Below, in pieces: positions 8,067-17,251 of a DNA stretch of 44,971 bases (its first letter is position 1; every line of letters starts with the position of its first letter). The DNA is taken from NCBI GenBank assembly GCA_026988125.1, contig JALSLU010000118.1:1-44971 (forward strand), in the 5' to 3' direction. The stretch comes from Sulfurospirillum sp. (GTDB lineage Bacteria > Campylobacterota > Campylobacteria > Campylobacterales > Sulfurospirillaceae). A program made the translations under genes and the position numbers. The notes beneath the pieces were generated by a model. That model was not told the DNA's origin and did no database searches. It worked only from the letters and a program-made list of their open reading frames with translations.

Positions 8067-9218
8067 CTAAGAAAGCTCTTTTTCTCTCGCATCGATAGCA
8101 TTTTCCATCCTTTTTAAAGCTTCTTTAAGTCTGCTTCTTTGGGTTCCAAAGTTTAATCTTAAAAAGTTTTTATCTCCAAATGGCTCTCCACTACTTAAAC
8201 CAACTCCATAGTTTAAAAAATACTCATAGGGATCATTTAGTTTTAATTTGCTAACATCTATCCAAGCTAAAAATGTTGCGTCTTGATTTAAAAGTTTTAA
8301 GCTTTTATTTTGGTTTACAAAGTTTTGTACAAGTTCTAAATTTTCTTTTAAGTATAATCTTAATTTTTCAAGCCACTCTTCGCATGATTCATAAGCCACT
8401 CTTGTTGCTTCAATAGCAAGTAAGTTTACACCACAGCATATATCTTTCATCTCTTTTTGAAACTCTCTTCTTAAATCTCTATTTGGAATTATTGCTAGCG
8501 AGCTTTGAAGTCCAGCTATATTAAAAGTTTTACTAGGAGCTAGAAGTGTTATGGTTTTATTTGCAATTTGCTCACTTAGTGAAGCAATTGGGATATGAGA
8601 GGCATTTGGATTTAGGATTAAATCTGCGTGAATTTCATCTGAGCATATAGTTATGTCATATTTTAAGCAAATTTTGCTCAACTTTTCAAGCTCATCTCTT
8701 CTAAAAACTGTTCCACCAGGATTGTAAGGATTGCAAAACATAAATAATTTACACTCTTTTGTTATTTTTTTTTCAAACATATTAAAATCTATTGTCCATC
8801 TATTTTCTTTTTCAACCATTGGAACTTCAACTATGTTTTTACTAGCATTTTGGGGAGCTTTTTTGAAGTGAGGGTAGATTGGTGTATTTATCAAAATGTC
8901 GTCTCCTTTGGTTATTTTGGAAACTACATTCATGCTACTTACAACGCCACAGCCATTCCATACTATCCATTCACTTTTTATATCCCAGTTGTAGTTATTT
9001 TTTATAAAATTTTTTACGCTATTTATTGTATCTTGATCCATAATTGTATAACCAAATATACCATGACTTACTCTTTTTTGTAGGGCATCTATAATTGGTT
9101 GAGGAGATTTAAAGTCCATATCGGCAACCCACATAGGTAATATATCGCTACTTTTGTATTTTTCCCATTTTATTGAGTAAGTGTTTGATCTATCTATAAT
9201 TTTATCAAAAAGCTCCAT
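8067..9218 (-). CDS. patB: PatB/MalY-type C-S lyase (class I/II aminotransferase fold)
   Basis: This PLP enzyme of the MalY/PatB family probably acts as cystathionine beta-lyase, splitting C-S bonds with release of pyruvate and ammonia. The 383-residue protein starts MELFDKIIDRSNTYSIKWEKY and continues LPMWVADMDFKSPQPI, a typical family opening. The PLP Lys is in LLAPSKTFNIAGLQSS. CNPYNPGG and CSDEIHADLIL give the other cofactor contacts. I use the ATG at 9218, preceded by GGAAG at suitable spacing; a TTG at 9230 would add four residues. It is alone on the minus strand, divergent from the DnaJ-like gene, with a palindrome in the shared 5' region. Confidence 0.87.
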   Translation of the reverse strand: MELFDKIIDRSNTYSIKWEKYKSSDILPMWVADMDFKSPQPIIDALQKRVSHGIFGYTIMDQDTINSVKNFIKNNYNWDIKSEWIVWNGCGVVSSMNVVSKITKGDDILINTPIYPHFKKAPQNASKNIVEVPMVEKENRWTIDFNMFEKKITKECKLFMFCNPYNPGGTVFRRDELEKLSKICLKYDITICSDEIHADLILNPNASHIPIASLSEQIANKTITLLAPSKTFNIAGLQSSLAIIPNRDLRREFQKEMKDICCGVNLLAIEATRVAYESCEEWLEKLRLYLKENLELVQNFVNQNKSLKLLNQDATFLAWIDVSKLKLNDPYEYFLNYGVGLSSGEPFGDKNFLRLNFGTQRSRLKEALKRMENAIDAREKELS

Positions 9219-9242
9219 TTGTACTTCCAATTAGCTATTTAT

Positions 9243-9284
9243 TTAAGGGCACCTCTAAAAACCAGTTTTTAAAGGTGTCCTTAA
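9243..9284. repeat. Short palindrome sharing its arms with the ends of the element at 12011-12275
   Basis: The left arm (9243-9262) and right arm (9265-9284) are 20 bases each and complementary at 18 positions, with one of the other two a G.T pair, around a 2-base centre. The left arm contains GGGCACCTCTAAAAACC (9247-9263), identical to the reverse complement of the right end of the larger element near 12275. It lies between two divergent genes (patB and the DnaJ-like gene), so it is not an ordinary terminator. It looks like the two ends of that element joined without the middle. TTAA flanks both sides of the GGGC...GTCC core but is itself palindromic, so a target duplication cannot be claimed. 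Confidence 0.75.
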
Positions 9285-9294
9285 GTTATTTTAG

Positions 9295-9300
9295 TAAAAT
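9295..9300 (+). promoter_or_regulatory. Putative -10 box (TAAAAT) for the DnaJ/TerB gene
   Basis: TAAAAT lies 22 bases before the TTG start at 9322, and an AAAGGAG ribosome site lies between them. No convincing -35 is seen, as usual for this phylum. The palindrome at 9243-9284 occupies the place of the -35 region. Confidence 0.45.
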
Positions 9301-9321
9301 ACAGAAAAAAAGGAGCTTAAT

Positions 9322-10077
9322 TTGAGTTATCTGTTTTTAATTTTGGTTATAGTTATTTTTTATCTTTTAACAAGAGGGTACAAAACTGAGCAATATTCTA
9401 CGATTGAGCCAAATAAAACCCAAAAGCTAAGAGGAAATTTGAGAGATCATGAAGCTGGTCTTTTGGTTGCTTTGATGGCAAAGGTTGCAAAGGCTGATGG
9501 GAGAGTAAGTGAACTAGAAGCTGAGCTTTTAAGTCATACTTTTACAGATATTTCAAAAGTTTTTAGCAATCCTGATGAAATTAGAGAAGAGTTAAAAAAG
9601 ATTTATAATGAGGAAAAAAATAGCTTTGACAATACACTTTTACTAGCTAAGAAGTACTTAAAACTATCAAAATGGGACTATTTAAGAAGAGTTAAAATTA
9701 TGGAGTATTTGCTAAATTTAGCCTTTATAGATGGTGAGTTTAGTAAAGAAGAGAGGATGATAACTGAAGATATAGCATCTGCTTTAGAGATAAGAGATAG
9801 TGACTTTAAAAATTTGATAAAGCAGTTTGAAGCCTTTTATGCTCAAAGAAAAAATCAAGTAGGTATGGATATAAAAAGAGCTTATGAAGTCTTAGGTTTG
9901 GAAGAGGGTGTTGAGTTTGGCGAAGTTAAAAAAAGATACAGAAAACTAGTAAGACAAAATCATCCAGACATCCTTATGGGGCAAGGTAAAGATAGCTCAA
10001 TCATAGATGAGGCAACTAAAAAACTTCAAGAGATCAATGAGGCTTATGAGCTTATAAAGAAAAATTTAGTAAAATAG
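9322..10077 (+). CDS. Membrane-anchored TerB/DnaJ-domain protein (DjlA-like)
   Basis: This 251-residue protein has the DjlA plan. An N-terminal membrane anchor (residues 2-18, [14 protein letters not shown]) is followed by a TerB-like helical domain (about 45-170) with the acidic motif [18 protein letters not shown] and its repeat [17 protein letters not shown]-terminal J domain (about 183-250) carries the HPD tripeptide in [12 protein letters not shown] domains stimulate the ATPase of DnaK, so this is probably a membrane-tethered co-chaperone. The start is TTG at 9322 after AAAGGAG. It is shorter than E. coli DjlA (about 271 residues). It is followed 35 bases later by purH in the same direction. 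Confidence 0.85.
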   Translation: MSYLFLILVIVIFYLLTRGYKTEQYSTIEPNKTQKLRGNLRDHEAGLLVALMAKVAKADGRVSELEAELLSHTFTDISKVFSNPDEIREELKKIYNEEKNSFDNTLLLAKKYLKLSKWDYLRRVKIMEYLLNLAFIDGEFSKEERMITEDIASALEIRDSDFKNLIKQFEAFYAQRKNQVGMDIKRAYEVLGLEEGVEFGEVKKRYRKLVRQNHPDILMGQGKDSSIIDEATKKLQEINEAYELIKKNLVK

Positions 10078-10112
10078 GCGAGTTAACAACATCAGTTGAA
10101 AAGGAATTATTA

Positions 10113-11645
10113 GTGAGAGCATTGATTAGCGTTAGTGATAAAACAGGCATAGTTGATTTTGCAAAAAATTTAGAAGAGTTGGGATATGAGATAGTTTCAA
10201 CTGGTGGTACTTTTAAGCTTTTAAAAAGTGAGGGTGTAAAGGCCATTGAGATAGATGAGGTTACAAAGTTTCCTGAGTGCTTTGAAGGAAGAGTTAAAAC
10301 TTTAAATCCATATGTCCACGGTGGGATTTTATACAGAAGAGACAAAGACTCACACATAACTCAAGCTAAAGAGCTAGGTGTTGAGGGCATAGATTTAGTT
10401 TGTGTAAATCTTTACCCCTTTAAAGAGACCATATCAAAAACTGATGATTTTGAAGAGATTGTTGAAAACATTGACATAGGCGGTCCTGCTATGGTCAGGA
10501 GTGCTGCTAAAAACTTTGAGAGTGTTTTAATAGTAACTGATGTTTGTGACTACGATAGTGTAATAGAAGCTATAAAAAGTGGTAAAAATAGTCTAGAGTT
10601 TAGAAGAGACTTGATGATAAAAGCATTTGAGTATACCGCTTCTTATGATTCAATGATAGCAAACTATATGAATAAGAGATTTAACTCAGGTTTTGGCTCT
10701 AAGCAGTTCATAGTAGGCTCAAAAGCATTTGATACACGATATGGAGAAAATCCTCATCAAAAAGGAGCTCTTTATGAATTTGACTATTTCTTTACAAATA
10801 ACTTCAAAGCTCTAAAGGGAGAAGCAAGTTTTAATAACATGACAGACATAAATGGCGCTGTTAAAATTGCCTCTTCTTTTGGAACAGCCCCTGCGGTTGC
10901 TATAATTAAACATGCTAATCCTTGTGGATTTGCTGTTGGTGAAAATTTGTTAGATAGCTATACAAAGGCTCTAAAGTGTGATCCTATCTCAGCTTTTGGA
11001 GGTGTTGTAGCAATCAATGGAACACTAGATGTTGAATTAGCAAAAAAGATAAATGAGATTTTTATAGAGGTTATTATCGCTGCTAATGTAGATAAAGAAG
11101 CACTTGCAATTTTTGAAAATAAAAAAAGAATTAAAGTTTTCACCCAAGAGAGTAAGTATCTTATAGCAAATGAAGATGAGTATGATTTCAAACATGTAGA
11201 TGGCGGATTTGTTTACCAAGATAGCGATAAAGTTGGAGAAGATGAGGTAAAAAATGCTACATGTAAAACAAAAAGAGAAGCAACATCTAATGAGTTAAAA
11301 GATATGGAAATCGCACTAAAAGTAGCAGCTCTTACAAAATCTAACTGTGTTGTATATGTAAAAGATAGTGCTATGGTTGCTATTGGAATGGGAATGACAA
11401 GTAGGGTAGATGCCGCTAAAGCAGCTCTAAGAAAAGCTGAGGATTTAGGTTTGGATTTAAATGGATGTGTTTTGGCTAGTGAGGCATTTTTTCCATTTAG
11501 AGATAGCATAGATGAGGCTTATAAAGCTGGTGTAAAAGCTGTGATTGAGCCTGGTGGAAGTATGAGAGATGCTGAGGTTATAGAAGCAGCCAATGAGTAT
11601 GGAATGGCTCTTTATTTTACTGGTATAAGGCACTTTTTACATTAA
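10113..11645 (+). CDS. purH: Bifunctional AICAR transformylase/IMP cyclohydrolase
   Basis: PurH performs the last two steps to IMP: formylation of AICAR with 10-formyl-THF, then ring closure. At 510 residues it has the full length. The N-terminal MGS-like cyclohydrolase domain begins [16 protein letters not shown] with [12 protein letters not shown] and [15 protein letters not shown]. The transformylase domain carries [16 protein letters not shown] and the catalytic [12 protein letters not shown]. It ends with a [26 protein letters not shown]-type tail that is complete. The start is GTG at 10113 after AAGGA. No other pur gene is adjacent; purK and purE are elsewhere in the window. Confidence 0.97.
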   Translation: MRALISVSDKTGIVDFAKNLEELGYEIVSTGGTFKLLKSEGVKAIEIDEVTKFPECFEGRVKTLNPYVHGGILYRRDKDSHITQAKELGVEGIDLVCVNLYPFKETISKTDDFEEIVENIDIGGPAMVRSAAKNFESVLIVTDVCDYDSVIEAIKSGKNSLEFRRDLMIKAFEYTASYDSMIANYMNKRFNSGFGSKQFIVGSKAFDTRYGENPHQKGALYEFDYFFTNNFKALKGEASFNNMTDINGAVKIASSFGTAPAVAIIKHANPCGFAVGENLLDSYTKALKCDPISAFGGVVAINGTLDVELAKKINEIFIEVIIAANVDKEALAIFENKKRIKVFTQESKYLIANEDEYDFKHVDGGFVYQDSDKVGEDEVKNATCKTKREATSNELKDMEIALKVAALTKSNCVVYVKDSAMVAIGMGMTSRVDAAKAALRKAEDLGLDLNGCVLASEAFFPFRDSIDEAYKAGVKAVIEPGGSMRDAEVIEAANEYGMALYFTGIRHFLH

Positions 11646-11675
11646 AAATTAAGATTTTTTGTAAGTAAGTAATGT

Positions 11676-11681
11676 TAAAAT
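11676..11681 (+). promoter_or_regulatory. Putative -10 box (TAAAAT) for the STAS gene
   Basis: TAAAAT stands 33 bases before the TTG start at 11715, with an AAAGGAAAAG ribosome site between them. No -35 is recognisable. This would be a promoter of its own for the STAS gene after purH. Confidence 0.4.
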
Positions 11682-11714
11682 AGTTACGGTTTTATTTTTA
11701 TAAAAGGAAAAGTT

Positions 11715-12059
11715 TTGGAAATAGATGTAAAAGATGGTCAAATTCAAATAGAGATTTATGTTAGGGACAATATAAAAAGTATATCGGATAACGATAGACT
11801 TAAGCATACTATAGAGCAAGCATGTAAAGCTGATGATAAAAAACCTGTTCACATACATATAAAGGACTCATTTATAATTACATCTTCAGTTATAGGTTTT
11901 TTAATTAAGTATATAAAAAAAGATAAATTCCCAATCTATCTGTATGTTTATAATCAAGAGTTATATGATATGCTTGATGATATGGATTTAATTGGTCTGT
12001 TAAATATAAAGGGCGCCTCTAAAAACCCTAGCATATCTCAGAGGGATAAAAAAAGATGA
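11715..12059 (+). CDS. STAS-domain-like protein with an element-encoded C-terminus
   Basis: The 114-residue product resembles a STAS domain (anti-sigma factor antagonist/MlaB type): an alternating beta-alpha pattern with VHIHIKDSFIITSSVIGFLIKYIK, the place of the phosphorylatable Ser/Thr loop, then FPIYLYVYNQELYDMLDDMDLIGLLNI, as in the family's second half. I cannot name a partner. It starts with TTG at 11715. Residues 100-114 ([15 protein letters not shown]) and the TGA stop are read from the left end of the palindromic element that starts at 12011, so the native C-terminus was probably different or slightly longer. The next gene is a chemoreceptor, which might be a functional partner. Confidence 0.7.
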   Translation: MEIDVKDGQIQIEIYVRDNIKSISDNDRLKHTIEQACKADDKKPVHIHIKDSFIITSSVIGFLIKYIKKDKFPIYLYVYNQELYDMLDDMDLIGLLNIKGASKNPSISQRDKKR

Positions 12060-12275
12060 GATTGTGAAAAATCTTTTTTGAAGCGTAGCTGAAGCTACGG
12101 TGATAAAAAGTTTTTTGCAATATCGCTTTTTTTATCCCTCCCTTAGGGCACTACATAGGAGCTTACACTCTTCGTTACTCTTTTTCGCCTTAGCTTTGGC
12201 TAGGGCTTCAAAAGAGTGCCTTAATTGTAAACTCCTATGTAGTGCTGAGATATACTAGGGTTTTTAGAGGTGCCC
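12011..12275. mobile_element. Nested palindromic element 1 (MITE-like, two opposed hairpin modules)
   Basis: Terminal inverted repeats of 31 bases (12011-12041 and 12245-12275) match at 29 positions. Inside are two large hairpins in opposite orientation. The first has perfect 15-base arms, 12041-12055 and 12126-12140, with inner arms 12073-12078/12105-12110 and a tip stem 12084-12090/12093-12099. The second has 19-base arms matching at 18, 12148-12166 and 12227-12245, with inner arms 12177-12184/12210-12217 and a tip stem 12187-12194/12199-12206. No open reading frame of its own is present. Flanks TAAA and TAAG are similar but not a clear target duplication. It fills the STAS-to-chemoreceptor gap and supplies the STAS stop codon. 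Confidence 0.8.
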
Positions 12276-12291
12276 TAAGAAAGGTATGATT

Positions 12292-13884
12292 ATGATTAAA
12301 AAGAGTATAGGACTTAAAATTGCTTTTACATTGATTCCTTTATTGCTAATTAGTTTTATGGTGTTGCAATACTTTATAGTTTCTGAATTTAAAAACTCAT
12401 CTATGGAACAAAGTATTAGAAGTTTGAACTCTTTTAGTAAATCAGTTTTTCAAACGGTAAGAGTTGCTATGAATTTAGGAGATCCGGAACTGATAAAAAA
12501 ATCATTAGAAGATGCATCAAAAATGGATGGAATTGAAGAGTTGAAGATACACAAATCTCAAATAGTTATAGATACTTTTGGATTAAATGCAAAGCCAAGC
12601 AGTGAAGAGTTGATTAAAAATTTAATCAAAAATCCTCAAGTCAAAACTATTTTGTTGGATGATGAAAATGGACATAGAGTTAGGCTCCTTAGACCTTTAA
12701 TAGCGACCAATGAATGTTTAGCTTGTCATGCTACTAGTAAAAGAGGTGATGTACTGGGGGTTATGGATATGACATACTCATTTAAAAAAATTGATAAAAG
12801 TATAGAAGAGAGTAGTTTTAAGTTTATCATTATATTTGTTATTTCTTTGATTGTTACAGCACTTTTAGTAATGATTGTTTTGAAAAAAGTAGTTGGAGAT
12901 CCCATATTAACTCTAAAAGATAGAGTTAAAGATTTAGCGGGAGGAAATGGTGATTTAACTGCGAGATTGAAGATAAATTCGGAGGATGAAATATCTGAAG
13001 TTGCTAAATATATAAATCTTTTTATAGAAAAAATTCAAAACTTGATTATATCATCACAAGATACTGCTAAAAAGGTTAATGAGACTGATGAAAGATTAAA
13101 TGCTAATGTTGAAAAAATTTCAAAAAGTGCATTAGGGCAGACTAAGAGCATTAGTAAAACATTTGAAGTTATGAAAAGTGTAGAATCAAATTTAGGAATA
13201 TCAGAAGAGTTAGCAATAAAAACTGCTGAAGATAATATGGAAGCATATAAAATTTTGGATAATATGAGTCAATCTTTAAATGATGTTGTGGAAAAAATTA
13301 TTCTTTCGTCTCAAAGTGAACAAGATATGTCGATTCAAATTCAATCAGTTGTTTCTCAAACAGAGCAAATCAAGGGTGTTTTGGAAATGATAAAAGATAT
13401 AGCGGATCAAACAAATCTGCTAGCGTTAAATGCTGCAATTGAGGCTGCAAGAGCAGGTGAACATGGGAGAGGTTTTGCAGTTGTAGCTGATGAGGTAAGA
13501 AAACTAGCTGAGAGAACACAGAAGTCTTTAAGTGAAATAGACTCAACCATTAGTATAATAGTTCAAGGAGTTACTGAGTTAAGCTCAAATATGGAAAAAA
13601 ATGCCCAAGCTATGCAAAATGTTTCAAGTAGTGCTGAAGCTGTAAAAAATGAGTCAGAGAAGACAAAAGAGAAAACAAAACAGTCCATAAAAGTTTCAAA
13701 AGAAGCATCAAAGAAAGTTGTAGAAATTTCTCATCTGACAAATGTTATGATGGAGCAGATGAAAGAAACATTTGAAGCTTCAAATTATAATGAGAAGATC
13801 GCAAGTGATCTTTCTAAAATTTCGGAAGATATGACAAAAATTGCTCAAGATCTAAAAGAAACACTCTCCACTTTTAGAGTTTAG
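12292..13884 (+). CDS. Methyl-accepting chemotaxis protein with periplasmic haem-c motif
   Basis: This is a transmembrane chemoreceptor of 530 residues. TM1 is about residues 8-30 and TM2 about 177-198. The periplasmic sensor domain between them contains [16 protein letters not shown], a CxxCH haem-c attachment site (Cys142, Cys145, His146). A HAMP region follows, with [12 protein letters not shown], then a long signalling coiled coil with the conserved hairpin tip [22 protein letters not shown]. There is no C-terminal CheR-binding pentapeptide. A haem suggests sensing of redox state, oxygen or a gas. I prefer the ATG at 12292, eight bases after AAGG, to one at 12286. It ends one base before the convergent ABC-F gene. 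Confidence 0.9.
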   Translation: MIKKSIGLKIAFTLIPLLLISFMVLQYFIVSEFKNSSMEQSIRSLNSFSKSVFQTVRVAMNLGDPELIKKSLEDASKMDGIEELKIHKSQIVIDTFGLNAKPSSEELIKNLIKNPQVKTILLDDENGHRVRLLRPLIATNECLACHATSKRGDVLGVMDMTYSFKKIDKSIEESSFKFIIIFVISLIVTALLVMIVLKKVVGDPILTLKDRVKDLAGGNGDLTARLKINSEDEISEVAKYINLFIEKIQNLIISSQDTAKKVNETDERLNANVEKISKSALGQTKSISKTFEVMKSVESNLGISEELAIKTAEDNMEAYKILDNMSQSLNDVVEKIILSSQSEQDMSIQIQSVVSQTEQIKGVLEMIKDIADQTNLLALNAAIEAARAGEHGRGFAVVADEVRKLAERTQKSLSEIDSTISIIVQGVTELSSNMEKNAQAMQNVSSSAEAVKNESEKTKEKTKQSIKVSKEASKKVVEISHLTNVMMEQMKETFEASNYNEKIASDLSKISEDMTKIAQDLKETLSTFRV

Positions 13885-13885
13885 T

Positions 13886-15844
13886 TTAGGTATGGATACC
13901 TCTGAGAGTATCCATATGCTTGATGGTTTCTAATTTTTCTTCAATTTCCAAGAGCCTATCTATAAGAGGCTCTAACTCCTCTTCCTTTTTGCTCAGCTCC
14001 TCACTGAGTTTGATAAGTCCAATTTTTTCATAGCACTCTGGGTTAGATAGACACTTTTTCAACTCCTCTATCTTGTTTTCAATCTCATCAATTTGGTCTG
14101 GAAGTTTTTCATACTCTAGTTTTTCTTTGTAGCTTAGCTTTACACTTCTGTTTGTAGGAGCTTTTTGTCCCTCTTTCTCTGTTTTTGCTGTAAAATTTTC
14201 TAAGCTTTTCAACTCTTTTTCAATCTCAAGATACTCACTGTAGCTCTGGTAACTCTCCTCAATAATGCCATTTCCTTTAAAAATAAAGAGTTTTTGAGCA
14301 ATTTTATCTACAAAGTATCTATCGTGGCTTACAAATATAACTGCTCCTTGAAAGCTTTGGATGTACTCTTCAAGTATGTTTATAGTCGGTATGTCTAGAT
14401 CATTTGTAGGCTCATCCAAGATCAAACAATCGATCGCTTTGGTGAAAAGAAGTGCTAGGGCAACTCTGTTTTTTTCGCCTCCACTTAAAACACCTATCTT
14501 TTTGTCCAAATGTTCCCTTGGAAATAAAAAGTTTTTCAAGTAGCCATACACATGCATATTTTTACCCTTGACATCTACCCTGTCTCCACCGTTTGGACAG
14601 AAAGTTTCTATGAGATTTTTTTCATCGTCTAGTGAAGTTCTTTGCTGATCAAAGTAGCCAATCTTAAACTCTCCTCTTTTAAAAACTCCACTATCTGGCT
14701 TTAATTCTCCTAGTAAAATCTTAAGAAGGGTTGATTTTCCTGCACCATTTTTGCCTACTATGGCAATCCTGTCTCTTTGTAAGATTCTAGTTGAAAAATT
14801 TTTTATAAGAAGTTTATCGCCTAGTTTTTTTGAGAGATTATAGATTTCAAAGAGCATCTTTTGTTTATTTGTAGATTTTGTTTGGTTGAAGTTTTTCTGC
14901 TCTCTCTCTAACTCTAGCTTTATCTTGTTTATAACAGAGGGGTTTTTTTTGGCTTCCTCTCTCATCTTAAGAACCCTTTGCTTTCTTCCCTCATTTCTTT
15001 TGAGTCTAGCCTTTACTCCTCTTCTTAACCACTCCTCTTCGCTCTTTAAGTGCTTTAGCAAAACCTCATGAGACTTTTGCATACTCTTTAAAAGCTCCTC
15101 TTTCGCCCTCAAATAGTCCTCATATCCGCCACTAAATGACCTTAGTTTACAATTATCAATCTCTACAGTTTTTGTAGCAATTTTATCTATGAAGTACCTA
15201 TCATGTGAGATAAATACCAAAGTAAATCTCTCTTTCAAAAGCATCTCTTCTAAAAACTCAACCATATAGACATCTAGGTGATTAGTAGGTTCATCCAAAA
15301 GTAAAATATCTGGTTTTTTCAGGATAAGACCAGCTAAAGTTACCCTTCTTTGCTCACCTCCACTTAGCACAGTTACGGATCTTTGCTCATACTCTTTTAA
15401 AGAAAATTGAGCCAAAACTCTCTCAATTTTGTCATCCAAGTTCCAAGCGTTGTGTAGATCTAAAAAGTTTGTTAACTCTTCGTGTCTTTTTAGAAGCTCT
15501 GTGTTTTTAAAATCATTTTCAAGCTTCAAAGAGATCTCTTCATACTCTTTTTTTGCCTCTTTTAACTCTGTTAGCTCATTTTCAATGGCATCTCTTACAG
15601 ATAAATTTTCATCAAAAGTAGGAGATTGAGAGAGCATTTCTATTTTTATACCATTTTGAACTATTCTTCTGCCTTCATCAAACTCTAAAGAGCCATCTAT
15701 TATCTTCATAAGAGTGGATTTTCCACCACCATTTTTTCCAATTATACAGATTCTCTCCCCTCGATTTACAAAAAAATCTATCTCTTTTAATATCTGTTGT
15801 GATTCATACGCTTTACTTACTGATAGTAGATCTAATAGTGCCAA
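13886..15844 (-). CDS. ABC-F family ATPase (Uup-like)
   Basis: This soluble protein of 652 residues has two ABC domains and no membrane part, characteristic of the ABC-F translation factors that act at the ribosomal E site. Domain 1 has GKNGGGKST and LSGGEQRRVTLAG; domain 2 has GKNGAGKST and LSGGEKNRVALAL, each followed by LDEPTN and a SHDRYF(I/V)DKIA switch. A charged linker (about 240-320) separates them. A C-terminal coiled coil (about 560-645) resembles that of Uup, which binds DNA. The start is ATG at 15844 after CGGAG. A possible -10 box, TACAAT, lies at 15867-15862 on this strand. The specific role is not determined by sequence. Confidence 0.9.
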   Translation of the reverse strand: MALLDLLSVSKAYESQQILKEIDFFVNRGERICIIGKNGGGKSTLMKIIDGSLEFDEGRRIVQNGIKIEMLSQSPTFDENLSVRDAIENELTELKEAKKEYEEISLKLENDFKNTELLKRHEELTNFLDLHNAWNLDDKIERVLAQFSLKEYEQRSVTVLSGGEQRRVTLAGLILKKPDILLLDEPTNHLDVYMVEFLEEMLLKERFTLVFISHDRYFIDKIATKTVEIDNCKLRSFSGGYEDYLRAKEELLKSMQKSHEVLLKHLKSEEEWLRRGVKARLKRNEGRKQRVLKMREEAKKNPSVINKIKLELEREQKNFNQTKSTNKQKMLFEIYNLSKKLGDKLLIKNFSTRILQRDRIAIVGKNGAGKSTLLKILLGELKPDSGVFKRGEFKIGYFDQQRTSLDDEKNLIETFCPNGGDRVDVKGKNMHVYGYLKNFLFPREHLDKKIGVLSGGEKNRVALALLFTKAIDCLILDEPTNDLDIPTINILEEYIQSFQGAVIFVSHDRYFVDKIAQKLFIFKGNGIIEESYQSYSEYLEIEKELKSLENFTAKTEKEGQKAPTNRSVKLSYKEKLEYEKLPDQIDEIENKIEELKKCLSNPECYEKIGLIKLSEELSKKEEELEPLIDRLLEIEEKLETIKHMDTLRGIHT

Positions 15845-15913
15845 ATTGTCTCCGTTTTTTTATTGTATGAATTTTAACAATTTTTTGCTACAATTACAAT
15901 GAAGTTGAATTTA

Positions 15914-15970
15914 TAAGTACCTGATCAAAAGAGTGCAAATTGATTGGTATCTCTTTTGGTTGGGTACTTA
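15914..15970. repeat. Isolated long hairpin in a divergent intergenic region
   Basis: The gap of 207 bases between the divergent ABC-F and M48 genes holds an inverted repeat. TAAGTACC (15914-15921) pairs with GGTACTTA (15963-15970), and CAAAAGAG (15926-15933) with CTCTTTTG (15951-15958). A symmetrical 4+4 internal loop separates the stems and the apical loop is 17 bases. No T-run follows on either strand and no gene reads into it, so a terminator is unlikely. A TACAAT box (15895-15900 or just before) could transcribe it as a small RNA. Its arms do not match the other palindromes in the window. Confidence 0.5.
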
Positions 15971-16025
15971 AGTTAGGCTACTATGTGCATAGATAGACCA
16001 AAACCAGAAATAAGTATAAATTAGA

Positions 16026-16031
16026 TACAAT
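16026..16031 (+). promoter_or_regulatory. Putative -10 box (TACAAT) for the M48 protease gene
   Basis: TACAAT is 20 bases before the ATG at 16052. An AAAAAAGG ribosome site lies between them. No -35 is apparent. Confidence 0.45.
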
Positions 16032-16051
16032 CACGCTAAAAAAGGTAATCT

Positions 16052-17251
16052 ATGTTTGAAATAGTTCTTGTTATATATGCTCTTTATGTGCTTATGAAAA
16101 TCTACATAAGTATAGCGGAGGTAAATTTTGTAAAATTAGCAAAAAAAAGAGCTCCAATTATACTCTCTAGTGAAAATTATGCCGTTGCAGCAGATTATAA
16201 GATTGAGAGTTTGAAAATCTCTATAGTTGAATCTCTTTATGAGTTGTTACTCTTTTTTGGTTGGGTTAGTTTTGGCTTTAAAGCACTAAGTGGAGTGATT
16301 GGTTTTGAGAATCAAACTTTAGAAGCTATTGTTTTTGTTTTGAGCTTTGTTTCTATAAACTACATTCTTGGACTTCCTTTTGAAATTTACAAGGTGTTTA
16401 ATTTAGATAAAAGATATGGATTTTCCACCATCGATGTAAAAACTTATCTTATTGACCAAGCCAAAGGTGCAGTTATGTTTTTTCTGTTTGGCTCATTGGT
16501 TATTTGGCTTCTTGTTTGGATTATGGGTAGTTTTGAAAACTGGTGGATCTATGGCTTTTTAGCAGTCTTTGTTATAATTTTATTTATAAATATGATCTAT
16601 CCGACACTAATTGCTCCAATTTTTAATAAGTTTACAATTTTAGAAGATAGTGAGCTAAAAGAGGCTATAGAAAATCTTTTGAAAAAAGCGGGACTAAAAA
16701 GTAGTGGAGTTTTTACTATAGATGCTAGCAAAAGAGACAAAAGATTGAATGCCTACTTTGGAGGCTTAGGAAAATCAAAAAGGGTTGTACTTTATGACAC
16801 ACTTGTAAAAAAGCTTACAAAAGATGAGCTTTTAGCAGTTTTAGGGCATGAGCTTGGGCATTTTAAGCATAAAGATATAGTTAAAAATATATTCTCAAGT
16901 GGGCTTATGATGTTTGTTATGTTTTATCTGTTTGGTAACTTACCTACTAGTTTGTTTGAGGGCATTGGTGTAGAAAAATCACCTCAGATGGTTTTGATCC
17001 TCTTTTTACTTCTCTCGCCGGTAGTTAGTTTTATAATGATGCCAATCTTTGGGCTTTTAAGCAGACACAATGAGTTTAAAGCAGATGAGTATGGAGCAGA
17101 TGTGGGAGGTAAGAAGAATTTAGCAAATGCACTTATAAAGCTAGTAGATGAAAATAAAAGCTTTCCTTTGTCTCATAAACTAACAGTTATCTTTTATCAT
17201 ACCCACCCAAGTGTCGTTGAGAGATTAAAAAAGTTAGGTGTAGATGTTTAG
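16052..17251 (+). CDS. M48 family membrane metalloprotease (Ste24/CAAX protease-like)
   Basis: This integral membrane zinc protease has 399 residues. It shows membrane segments in the N-terminal half (about 1-22, 60-80, 92-112, 138-158, 165-187) and further ones near 285-330. The zinc motif HELGH is at 266-270 (VLGHELGHFKHKD), and the third-ligand region is NEFKADEYGAD near 343. The overall length and the FGLPFEIY/KRYGFST region fit the Ste24 (CAAX prenyl protease 1) branch rather than the shorter HtpX. Bacteria lack CAAX prenylation, so the likely job is quality control of membrane proteins. It overlaps prmC by 8 bases. Confidence 0.88.
   Translation: MFEIVLVIYALYVLMKIYISIAEVNFVKLAKKRAPIILSSENYAVAADYKIESLKISIVESLYELLLFFGWVSFGFKALSGVIGFENQTLEAIVFVLSFVSINYILGLPFEIYKVFNLDKRYGFSTIDVKTYLIDQAKGAVMFFLFGSLVIWLLVWIMGSFENWWIYGFLAVFVIILFINMIYPTLIAPIFNKFTILEDSELKEAIENLLKKAGLKSSGVFTIDASKRDKRLNAYFGGLGKSKRVVLYDTLVKKLTKDELLAVLGHELGHFKHKDIVKNIFSSGLMMFVMFYLFGNLPTSLFEGIGVEKSPQMVLILFLLLSPVVSFIMMPIFGLLSRHNEFKADEYGADVGGKKNLANALIKLVDENKSFPLSHKLTVIFYHTHPSVVERLKKLGVDV

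Noticed and set aside
9243-9284. Rho-independent terminator
   Set aside because: The flanking genes diverge from it, so no transcript ends there, and there is no T-run after the stem.
12011-12275. Integron attC site or CRISPR-like array
   Set aside because: The palindrome is an inverted dimer with nested arms; there are no attC core boxes at the ends, no integrase, and no regularly spaced direct repeats.
12060-12285. A small gene in the gap between STAS and chemoreceptor
   Set aside because: Any short frame there is made of the palindrome arms and has no ribosome site; the gap is fully explained by the element.
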